Below, in pieces: positions 51,386 through 62,907 of a stretch of 64,000 nucleotides of DNA. Location of the stretch: NCBI GenBank assembly GCA_949987565.1, contig OX465109.1, positions 22,271,027 through 22,335,026 of the forward strand, in the 5' to 3' direction. Every line of letters begins with the position of its first letter. The first letter of the stretch is position 1. The translations under genes and the position numbers were made by a program. The stretch is from Luidia sarsii. Its lineage: Eukaryota > Echinodermata > Asteroidea > Paxillosida > Luidiidae. Below the pieces are notes generated by a model. That model saw only the letters and a list, made by a program, of their open reading frames with translations. It did not search any database and had not been told where the DNA came from.

Positions 51386-53590
51386 CCCTCCAAACCAAAC
51401 TGTCGTCCATCGAGTCTTGCGACGGCAACCCTCCGAACCAAACTGTCGTCCGGCGAATCCTGTGACAACAACCCTCCAAACCAAACTGTCGTCCATCGAG
51501 TCCTGCGATGACAACCCTCCAAACCAAACTATCTTTCGTCGACTCCTGTGACAACAACCCTCCAAACCAAACTGTCGTCCTCGAGTCCTGCGACGACAAC
51601 CCTGTAAACGAAACTGTCGTCAGTCGACTCCTGCGATGGCAACCCTTCAAACAAAACTGTCGTCCTCGAATCCTGTGACAACAACCCTTTAAACCAAACT
51701 GTCGTTCGTCGACTCCTGTGATGGCAACCCTCCAAACGAAACTGTCGTTTGTCGACTCCTGTGACGACAACCCTCCAAACGAAACTGTCGTTCGTCGACT
51801 CCTGTGACGAAAACCCTCCAAATGAAACTGTCGTTGGTCGACTCCTGTGACGACAACCCTCCAAACAAAACTGTCGTCCATCGAGTCCTGCGATGGCAAC
51901 CCTCCAAACCAAACTGTCGTTCGTCGACTCCTGTGACGGCAACCCTCCAAACCACACTGTCGTCCATCAACTCCTGTGACGACAACCCTCCAAACCAAAC
52001 TGTCGTCCATCGACTCCTGTGACGGCAACCCTCCCTACCAAACTGTCGTCTGTCGACTCCTGTGACGGCAACCCTCCAAACCAAACTGTCGTCCATCGAC
52101 TCCTGTGACGGCAAGCCTCCAAACCAAACTGTCGTCAATCAACTCCTGTGACGACAACCCTCCAAACCAAACTGTCGTCCCTCGACTCCTGTGACGGCAA
52201 CCCTCCAAACCAAACTGTCGTCTGTCGACTCCTGTGACGGCAACCCTCCAAACCAAACTGTTGTCCATCGACTCCTGTGACGGCAACCCTCCAAACCAAA
52301 CTGTCGTCCATCGACTCCTGTGACGGCAACCCTCCAAACCAAACTGTCGTCCATCGACTCCTTTGACGGCAACCCTCCAAACCAAACTGTCGTCCATCAA
52401 CTCCTGTGACGGCAACCCTCCAAACCAAACTGTTGTCCATCGACTCCTGTGACGGCAACCCTCCAAACCAAACTGTCGTCCATCGACTCCTTTGACGGCA
52501 ACCCTCCAAACCAAACTGTCGTCTGTCAACTCCTGCGATGGCAACCCTCCAAACCAAACTGTCGTCCTCTAATCCTGTGACGACAACCCTCCGAACCAAA
52601 CTGTCGTCCATCGACTCCTGTGACGACAACCCTCCAAACGAAACTGTCGTTCGTCGACTCCTGTGACGACAACCCTCCAAACGAAACTGTCGTTCGTCGA
52701 CTCCTGTGACAACAACCCTCCAAACGAAACTGTCGTTCAAGACTCCCGTGACGGCAACCCTCCAAACCAAACTGTCGTTCGTCGACTCCTGTGATGGCAA
52801 CCCTCCAAACCACACTGTCGTCCATCGACTCCTGTGACGACAACCCTCCAAACCAAACTGTCGTCCATCGAGTCCTGCGACGGCAACCTTCCAAACCAAA
52901 CTATCGTTCGTCGACTCCTGTGACGACAACCCTCCAAACGAAACTGTCGTTCGTTGACTCCTGTGACGACAACCCTCCAAACGAAACTGTCATCCTCGAC
53001 TCCTGTGACTGCAACCCTCCAAACGAAACTGTCGTTTGTCGACTCCTGTGACGACAACCCTCCAAACCAAACTGTCGTCCTCGACTCCTGTGACGGCAAC
53101 CTTCCAAACCAAACTGTCGTCTGTCAACTCCTGCGATGGCAACCCTCCAAACCAAACTGTCGTCCTCTAATCCTGTGACGACAACCCTCCAAACCAAACT
53201 GTCGTCTGTCGACTCCTGCGACGGCAACCCTCCAAACCACACTGTCGACCATCGACTCCTGTGACAACAACCCTCCAAACCAAACTGTCGTCCATCGAGT
53301 CCTGCGATGGCAACCCTCCAAACCAAACTGTCGTCCATCGAGTCCTGCGATGGCAACCCTCCAAACGAAACTGTCGTCTGTCGACTCCTCTGACGGCAAC
53401 CCTCCAAACCACACTGTCGTCCATCGACTCCTGTGACGACAACCCTCCAAACCAAACTGTCGTCCTCGAGTCCTGCGACGGCAACCCTCCAAACCAAACT
53501 GTCGTCCGTCGACTCCTGTGACGACAACCCTCCAAACCAAACTGTCGTCCGTCGACTCCTGTGACGACAACCTTCCAAACCAAACTGTCG
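50970..53590. repeat. 2.6-kb block, left copy (offset 7,035 bp)
   Basis: This block recurs at 58005-60625. Shared rare variants are GTGACGAAAACC (about 51807 and 58842), CAACCCTTTAAACC, GTTCAAGACTCCCGTG (about 52734 and 59769), TGTGACTGCAACC and CTGTCGACCATCG. The copies diverge near 53.59 kb. Confidence 0.9.
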
Positions 53591-53607
53591 TCCGTCGACT
53601 CCTGTGA

Positions 53608-54087
53608 TGCCAACCTTCAAAACCAAACTGATGTCCGTCGACTTCTTTGACAGCAACCCTCCAAACCAAACTGTCGTCTGTCGAATTCTGTGACAGCAAC
53701 CATCCAAACCAAACTGTCATCCATTATTTCCTGTGACGCGAACCCTCCAAACGAAACTGTCATCCGTCAACTCCTGAGACGACAACCCTCCAACCAAACT
53801 GTCGTCCATCGACTCCTCTGACGACAACCCTCCAAACCAAACTGTTGTCTGTCGACTCCTGTGACGGCAACCCTCCAAACCAAACTGTCGTCCGTAGACT
53901 CCTTTGATGACAACCCTCTAAACCGAATTGTAATCCGTTGACTCCTGTGACGGCAACCCTCCAAACCAAACTGTCGTTCGTCGACTCCTGTTACGACAAC
54001 CCTCCAAACCAAACTGTCGTCCATCGACTCCTGTGACGACAACCCCCCAAACCACACTGTCGTCCATCGACTCCTGTGATGGCAACC
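53608..54087. repeat. 480-bp block, right copy of 45543-46022
   Basis: This is the counterpart of 45543-46022. It ends where CTGTGATGGCAACC is followed here by an AAACGAAACTATCG monomer and in the left copy by an AAACCAAACTG monomer. The island of diverged monomers sits between near-consensus monomers on both sides. Confidence 0.9.
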
Positions 54088-57000
54088 CTCCAAACGAAAC
54101 TATCGTTCGTCGACTCCTCTGACAACAACCCTCCAAACCAAACTGTCGTTCGTCGACTCCTGTGACGGCAACCCTCCAAACCAAACTGTCATTCGTCGAC
54201 TCCTATTACGACAACCCTCCAAACCAAACTGTCGTCCATCGACTCCTGTGAAGGCAACCCTCCAAACCAAACTGTCGTCCATCGAGTCCTGCGATGACAA
54301 CCCTCCAAACGAAACTATCGTTCGTCGACTCCTCTGACAACAACCCTCCAAACCAAACTGTCGTTCGTCGACTCCTGTGACGGCAACCCTCCCAATCAAA
54401 CTGTCGTCTGTCGACTCCTGTGAGGGCAACCCTCCAAACCAAACTGTTGTCCATCGACTCCTGTGACGGCAACCCTCCAAACCAAACTGTCGTCCATCGA
54501 CTCCTGTGACGGCAACCCTCCAAACCAAACTGTCGTTCGTCGACTCCTGTGACGGCAACCCTCCACACCAAACTGTCGTCCATCAACTCCTGTGACGGCA
54601 ACCCTCCAAACCAAACTGTAGTCCATCGACTCCTGTGACGGCAACCCTCCAAACCAAACTGTCGTCCATCGACTCCTGTGACGGAAACCCTCCAAACCAA
54701 ACTGTCGTTCGTCGACTCCTGTGACGACAACCCTCCACACCAAACTGTCGTCCATCGACTCCTGTGACGGCAACCCTCCAAAGCAAACTGTCGTCCTCGA
54801 GTCCTGCGACGGCAACCCTCCAAACAAAACTGTCGTCCATCGACTTCTGTGACGGCAACCCTCCAAACCAAACTGTCGTCCATCGACTCCTGTGACGACA
54901 ACCCTCCAAACCAAACTGTCGTCCATCGACTCCTGTGACGGCAACCCTCCAAACGAAACTGTCGTTCGTCGACTCCTGTGACGACAACCCTCCAAACCAA
55001 ACTGTCGTCCATCGACTCCTGTGACGGCAAGCCTCCAAACCAAACTGTCGTCCATCAACTCCTGTGACGACAACCCTCCAAACCAAACTGCCTTCCTTCG
55101 ACTCCTGTGACGGCAACCCTCCAAACAAAACTGTCGTTTGTCGACTCCTGTGACGGCAACCCTCTAAACAAAACTGCCTTCTGTCAACTCTTGTGACGGC
55201 AACCCTGTAAACGAAACTGTCGTCTGTCGACTCCTGTGACGGCAACCCTCCAAACAAACTGTCGTCCACCGACTCCTGTGACGGCAACCCTCCATTCCAA
55301 ACTGTCGTCTGTCGACTCCTGCGACGGCAACCCTCATAACCACACTGTCGTCCATCGACTCCTGTGACGACAACCCTCCAAACCAAACTGTCGTCCATCG
55401 AGTCTTGCGACGGCAACCCTCCAAACCAAACTGTCGTCCGGCGAATCCTGTGACAACAACCCTCCAAACCAAACTGTCGTCCATCGAGTCCTGCGATGAC
55501 AACCCTCCAAACGAAACTATCGTTCGTCGACTCCTCTGACAACAACCCTCCAAACCAAACTATCGTTCGTCGACTCCTGTGACGGCAACCCTCCCAACCA
55601 AACTGTCGTCTGTCGACTCCTGTGACGGCAACCCTCCAAACCAAACTGTTGTCCATCGACTCCTGTGACGGCAACCCTCCAAACCAAACTGTCGTCCATC
55701 GACTCCTGTGACGGCAACCCTCCAAACCAAACTGTCGTTCGTCGACTCCTGTGACGGCAACCCTCCAAAGCAAACTGTCGTCCATCGACTCCTGTGACGA
55801 CAACCCTCCAAAACAAACTGTCGTCCATCGAGTCCTGCGACGGCAACCCTCCAAACCAAACTATCGTTCGTCGACTCCTGTGACGACAACCCTCCAAACG
55901 AAACTGTCGTTCGTCGACTCCTGTGACGACAACCCTCCAAACCAAACTGTCATCCTCGACTCCTGTGACGGCAACCCTCCAAACGAAACTGTCGTTCGTC
56001 GACTCCTGTGACGGCAACCCTCCAAACCAAACTGTCGTCTTTCGACTCCTGCGACGGCAACCCTCCAAACCACACTGTCGTCCATAGACTCCTGTGACGA
56101 CAACCCTCCAAACCAAACTGTCGTCCATCGAGTCTTGCGACGGCAACCCTCCGAACCAAACTGTCGTCCGGCGAATCCTGTGACAACAACCCTCCAAACC
56201 AAACTGTCGTCCATCGAGTCCTGCGATGACAACCCTCCAAACGAAACTATCTTTCGTCGACTCCTGTTACAACAACCCTCCAAAGGAAACTGCCGTCCAT
56301 CGAGTCCTTTGACGGCAACCCTCCAAACCAAACTGTCGTCCTCGAGTCCTGCGACGACAACCCTCCAAACCAAACTGTCGTCAGTCGACTCCTGCGATGG
56401 CAACCCTTCAAACAAAACCGTCGTCCTCGAATCCTGTGACAACAACCCTTTAAACCAAACTGTCGTTCGTCGACTCCTGTGATGGCAACCCTCCAAACGA
56501 AACTGTCGTTCGTCGACTCCTGTGACGACAACCCTCCAAACGAAACTGTCGTTCGTCGACTCCTGTGACGACAACCCTCCAAATGAAACTGTCGTTGGTC
56601 GACTCCTGTGACGACAACCCTCCAAACAAAACTGTCGTCCATCGAGTCCTGCGATGGCAACCCTCCAAACCAAACTGTCGTTCGTCGACTCCTGTGACGG
56701 CAACCCTCCAAACCACACTGTCGTCCATCAACTCCTGTGACGACAACCCTCCAATCCAAACTGTCGCCCATCGACTCCTGTGACGGCAACCCTCCCTACC
56801 AAACTGTCGTCTGTCGACTCCTGTGACGGCAACCCTCCAAACCAAACTGTCGTCCATCGACTCCTGTGACGGCAAGCCTCCAAACCAAACTGTCGTCCAT
56901 CAACTCCTGTGACGACAACCCTCCAAACCAAACTGTCGTCCCTCGACTCCTGTGACGGCAACCCTCCAAACCAAACTGTCGTTCGTCGACTCCTGTGACG

Positions 57001-58004
57001 ACAACCCTCCAAACAAAACTGTCGTCCATCGCCTCCTGTGACGGCAACCCTCCAAACCAAACTGTCGTTCGTCGACTCCTGTGACGACAACCCTCCAAAC
57101 AAAACTGTCGTCCATCGACTTCTGTGACGGCAACCCTCCAAACCAAACTGTCGTTCGTCGACTCCTGTGACGACAACCCTCCACACCAAACTGTCGTCCA
57201 TCGACTCCTTAGACGGCAACCCTCCAAAGCAAACTGTCGTCCTCGAGTCCTGCGACGGCAACCCTCCAAACAAAACTGTCGTCCATCGACTTCTGTGACG
57301 GCAACCCTCCAAACCAAACTGTCGTCCATCGACTCCTGTGACGACAACCCTCCAAACCAAACTGTCGTCCATCGACTCCTGTGACGGCAACCCTCCAAAC
57401 GAAACTGTCGTTCGTCGACTCCTGTGACGACAACCCTCCAAACCAAACTGCCTTCCTTCGACTCCTGTGATGGCAAGCCTCCAAACAAAACTGTCGTTTG
57501 TCGACTCCTGTGACGGCAACCCTCTAAACAAAACTGCCTTCTGTCAACTCTTGTGACGGCAACCCTGTAAACGAAACTGTCGTCTGTCGACTCCTGTGAC
57601 GGCAACCCTCCAAACAAACTGTCGTCCACCGACTCCTGTGACGGCAACCCTCCAAACCAAACTGTCGTCTGTCGACTCCTGCGACGGCAACCCTCCAAAC
57701 CACACTGTCGTCCATCGACTCCTGTGACGACAACCCTCCAAACCAAACTGTCGTCCATCGAGTCTTGTGACGGCAACCCTCCAAACCAAACTATCGTCCG
57801 GCGAATCCTGTGACAACAACCCTCCAAACCAAACTGTCGTCCATCGAGTCCTGCGATGACAACCCTCCAAACGAAACTATCGTTCGTCGACTCCTCTGAC
57901 AACAACCCTCCAAACCAAACTGTCGTTCGTCGACTCCTGTGACGGCAACCCTCCCAACCAAACTGTCGTCTGTCGACTCCTGTGACGGCAACCCTCCAAA
58001 CCAA

Positions 58005-60625
58005 ACTGTTGTCCATCGACTCCTGTGACGGCAACCCTCCAAACCAAACTGTCGTTCGTCGACTCCTGTGACGGCAACCCTCCAAAGCAAACTGTCGTCC
58101 ATCGACTCCTGTGACGACAACCCTCCAAAACAAACTGTCGTCCATCGAGTCCTGCGACGGCAACCCTCCAAACCAAACTATCGTTCGTCGACTCCTGTGA
58201 CGACAACCCTCCAAACGAAACTGTCGTTCGTCGACTCATGTGACGACAACCCTCCAAACCAAACTGTCATCCTCGACTCCTGTGACGGCAACCCTCCAAA
58301 CGAAACTGTCGTTCGTCGACTCCTGTGACGGCAACCCTCCAAACCAAACTGTCGTCTTTCGACTCCTGCGACGGCAACCCTCCAAACCACACTGTCGTCC
58401 ATAGACTCCTGTGACGACAACCCTCCAAACCAAACTGTCGTCCATCGAGTCTTGCGACGGCAACCCTCCGAACCAAACTGTCGTCCGGCGAATCCTGTGA
58501 CAACAATCCTCCAAACCAAACTGTCGTCCATCGAGTCCTGCGATGACAACCCTCCAAACGAAACTATCTTTCGTCGACTCCTGTGACAACAACCCTCCAA
58601 ACCAAACTGTCGTCCTCGAGTCCTGCGACGACAACCCTCCAAACCAAACTGTCGTCAGTCGACTCCTGCGATGGCAACCCTTCAAACAAAACCGTCGTCC
58701 TCGAATCCTGTGACAACAACCCTTTAAACCAAACTGTCGTTCGTCGACTCCTGTGATGGCAACCCTCCAAACGAAACTGTCGTTCGTCGACTCCTGTGAC
58801 GACAACCCTCCAAACGAAACTGTCGTTCGTCGACTCCTGTGACGAAAACCCTCAAAATGAAACTGTCGTTGGTCGACTCCTGTGACGACAACCCTCCAAA
58901 CAAAACTGTCGTCCATCGAGTCCTGCGATGGCAACCCTCCAAACCAAACTGTCGTTCGTCGACTCCTGTGACGGCAACCCTCCAAACCACACTGTCGTCC
59001 ATCAACTCCTGTGACGACAACCCTCCAAACCAAACTGTCGTCCATCGACTCCTGTGACGGCAACCCTCCCTACCAAACTGTCATCTGTCGACTCCTGTGA
59101 CGGCAACCCTCCAAACCAAACTGTCGTCCATCGACTCCTGTGACGGCAAGCCTCCAAACCAAACTGTCGTCCATCAACTCCTGTGACGACAACCCTCCAA
59201 ACCAAACTGTCGTCCCTCGACTCCTGTGACGGCAACCCTCCAAACCAAACTGTCGTCTGTCGACTCCTGTGACGGCAACCCTCCAAACCAAACTGTTGTC
59301 CATCGACTCCTGTGACGGCAACCCTCCAAACCAAACTGTCGTCCATCGACTCCTGTGACGGCAACCCTCCAAACCAAACTGTCGTCCATCGACTCCTGTG
59401 ACGGCAACCCTCCAAACCAAACTGTCGTCCATCAACTCCTGTGACGGCAACCCTCCAAACCAAACTGTTGTCCATCGACTCCTGTGACGGCAACCCTCCA
59501 AACCAAACTGTCGTCCATCGACTCCTTTGACGGCAACCCTCCAAACCAAACTGTCGTCTGTCAACTCCTGCGATGGCAACCCTCCAAACCAAACTGTCGT
59601 CCTCTAATCCTGTGACGACAACCCTCCGAACCAAACTGTCGTCCATCGACTCCTGTGACGACAACCCTCCAAACGAAACTGTCGTTCGTCGACTCCTGTG
59701 ACGACAACCCTCCAAACGAAACTGTCGTTCGTCGACTCCTGTGACAACAACCCTCCAAACGAAACTGTCGTTCAAGACTCCCGTGACGGCAACCCTCCAA
59801 ACCAAACTGTCGTTCGTCGACTCCTGTGATGGCAACCCTCCAAACCACACTGTCGTCCATCGACTCCTGTGACGACAACCCTCCAAACCAAACTGTCGTC
59901 CATCGAGTCCTGCGACGGCAACCTTCCAAACCAAACTATCGTTCGTCGACTCCTGTGACGACAACCCTCCATACGAAACTGTCGTTCGTTGACTCCTGTG
60001 ACGACAACCCTCCAAACGAAACTGTCATCCTCGACTCCTGTGACTGCAACCCTCCAAACGAAACTGTCGTTCGTCGACTCCTGTGACGACAACCCTCCAA
60101 ACCAAACTGTCGTCCTCGACTCCTGTGACGGCAACCTTCCAAACCAAACTGTCGTCTGTCAACTCCTGCGATGGCAACCCTCCAAACCAAACTGTCGTCC
60201 TCTAATCCTGTGACGACAACCCTCCAAACCAAACTGTCGTCTGTCGACTCCTGCGACGGCAACCCTCCAAACCACACTGTCGACCATCGACTCCTGTGAC
60301 AACAACCCTCCAAACCAAACTGTCGTCCATCGAGTTCTGTGATGGCAACCCTCCAAACCAAACTGTCGTCCATCGAGTCCTGCGATGGCAACCCTCCAAA
60401 CGAAACTGTCGTCTGTCGACTCCTCTGACGGCAACCCTCCAAACCACACTGTTGTCCATCGACTCCTGTGACGACAACCCTCCAAACCAAACTGTCGTCC
60501 TCGAGACCTGCGACGGCAACCCTCCAAACCAAACTGTCGTCCGTCGACTCCTGTGACGACAACCCTCCCAACCAAACTGTCGTCAGTCGACTCCTGTGAC
60601 GACAACCTTCCAAACCAAACTGTCG
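58005..60625. repeat. 2.6-kb block, right copy (offset 7,035 bp)
   Basis: This is the counterpart of 50970-53590, with scattered private substitutions such as GACTCATGTGACG near 58236 and CTCCATACGAAACTG near 59969. It runs directly into the 1,288-bp doublet. Confidence 0.9.
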
Positions 60626-61576
60626 TCCATCGAGTCCTGCTATGGCAACCCTCCAAACGAAACTGTCGTCTGTCTTCTCCTGCGACAGTAAACCTCCAAA
60701 CGAAACTGTCGTCCATCGACTCCTGTGACGGCTACCCTCTAAACAAAACTGCCTTCTGTCAACTCCTGTGACGGCAACCCTGTACAAGAAACTGTCGTCT
60801 GTCGACTCCTGTGACGGCAACCCTCCAAACCAAACTGTCGTTCATCGACTCCTGTGACGACAACCCTCCAAACCAAACTGACGTCCATCGACTCCTGTGA
60901 TGACAACCCTCCAGACGAAACTGTCGTCCGTCGACTCCTGTGATGCCAACCTTCAAAACCAAACTGATGTCCGTCGACTTCTTTGACAGCAACCCTCCAA
61001 ACCAAACTGTCGTCTGTCGAATTCTGTGACAGCAACCATCCAAACCAAACTGTCATCCATTATTTCCTGTGACGCGAACCCTCCAAACGAAACTGTCGTC
61101 CGTCGACTCCTGTGACGACAACCCTCCAAACCAAACTGTCGTCTGTCGACTCCTGCGACGGCAACCCTCCAAACCAATCTGATGTCCGTCGACTCCTCTA
61201 ACGACAACCCTCCAAACAAAACTGTCATCCGTCAACTCCTGAGACGACAACCCTCCAACCAAACTGTCGTCCATCGACTCCTCTGACGACAACCCTCCAA
61301 ACCAAACTGTTGTCTGTCGACTCCTGTGACGGCAACCCTCCAAACCAAACTGTCGTCCGTAGACTCCTTTGATGACAACCCTCTAAACCGAATTGTAATC
61401 CGTTGACTCCTGTGACGGCAACCCTCCAAACCAAACTGTTGTCCATCGACTTCTGTGACGACAACCCTCTGAACCAAAATTTCGTCTGTCGACTCCTGGG
61501 ACGGCAACCCTCCAAACCAAACTGTCGTCTGTCGAATCCTGTGACGACAGCACTCCAAACCAAACTGACGTCCTTT
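60289..61576. repeat. 1,288-bp (30-monomer) tandem doublet, left unit
   Basis: Offset to the right unit is 1,288 bp. Shared markers are CGAGTTCTGTGATGG (60331 and 61619), CGAGACCTGCG, the CTACCCTCTAAAC monomer (60738 and 62026), CATTATTTCC (61058 and 62346) and CCAAAATTTCGTC. The unit consists mainly of diverged monomers. Confidence 0.9.
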
Positions 61577-62907
61577 GACTCCTGTGACAACAACCCTCCA
61601 AACCAAACTGTCGTCCATCGAGTTCTGTGATGGCAACCCTCCAAACCAAACTGTCGTCCATCGAGTCCTGCGATGGCAACCCTCCAAACGAAACTGTCGT
61701 CTGTCGACTCCTCTGACGGCAACCCTCCAAACCACACTGTTGTCCATCGACTCCTGTGACGACAACCCTCCAAACCAAACTGTCGTCCTCGAGACCTGCG
61801 ACGGCAACCCTCCAAACCAAACTGTCGTCCGTCGACTCCTGTGACGACAACCCTGCCAACCAAACTGTCGTCAGTCGACTCCTGTGACGACAACCCTCCA
61901 AACCAAACTGTCATCCTCGACTCCTGTGACGGCAACCCTCCAAACGAAACTGTCGTTCGTCGACTCCTGCGTCAGTAAACCTCCAAACGAAAACTGTCGT
62001 CCATCGACTCCTGTGACGGCTACCCTCTAAACAAAACTGCCTTCTGTCAACTCCTGTGACGGCAACCCTGTACAAGAAACTGTCGTCTGTCGACTCCTGT
62101 GACGGCAACCCTCCAAACCAAACTGTCGTCCACCGACTCCTGTGACGACAACCCTCCAAACCAAACTGACGTCCATCGACTCCTGTGATGACAACCCTCC
62201 AGACGAAACTGTCGTCCGTCGACTCCTGTGATGCCAACCTTCAAAACCAAACTGATGTCCGTCGACTTCTTTGACAGCAACCCTCCAAACCAAACTGTCG
62301 TCTGTCGAATTCTGTGACAGCAACCATCCAAACCAAACTGTCATCCATTATTTCCTGTGACGCGAACCCTCCAAACGAAACTGTCGTCCGTCGACTCCTG
62401 TGACGACAACCCTCCAAACCAAACTGTCGTCTGTCGACTCCTGCGACGGCAACCCTCCAAACCAATCTGATGTCCGTCGACTCCTCTAACGACAACCCTC
62501 CAAACAAAACTGTCATCCGTCAACTCCTGAGACGACAACCCTCCAACCAAACTGTCGTCCATCGACTCCTCTGACGACAACCCTCCAAACCAAACTGTTG
62601 TCTGTCGACTCCTGTGACGGCAACCCTCCAAACCAAACTGTCGTCCGTAGACTCCTTTGATGACAACCCTCTAAACCGAATTGTAATCCGTCGACTCCTG
62701 TGACGGCAACCCTCCAAACCAAACTGTTGTCCATCGACTTCTGTGACGACAACCCTCTGAACCAAAATTTCGTCTGTCGACTCCTGGGACGGCAACCCTC
62801 CAAACCAAACTGTCATCTGTCGACTCCTGTGACGACAACACTCCAAACCAAACTGTCGTCTGTCGACTCCTGTGACGACAACACTCCAAACCAAACTGAC
62901 GTCCTTT
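61577..62907. repeat. 1,288-bp tandem doublet, right unit
   Basis: This is the second unit, about 43 bp longer because of an extra monomer of the CTGTGACGACAACACTCC type near 62.82-62.89 kb. Near 61.90-61.98 kb it carries a replacement segment with CTGCGTCAGTAAACC where the left unit has CTGCGACAGTAAACC, suggesting a later local conversion. Confidence 0.86.
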
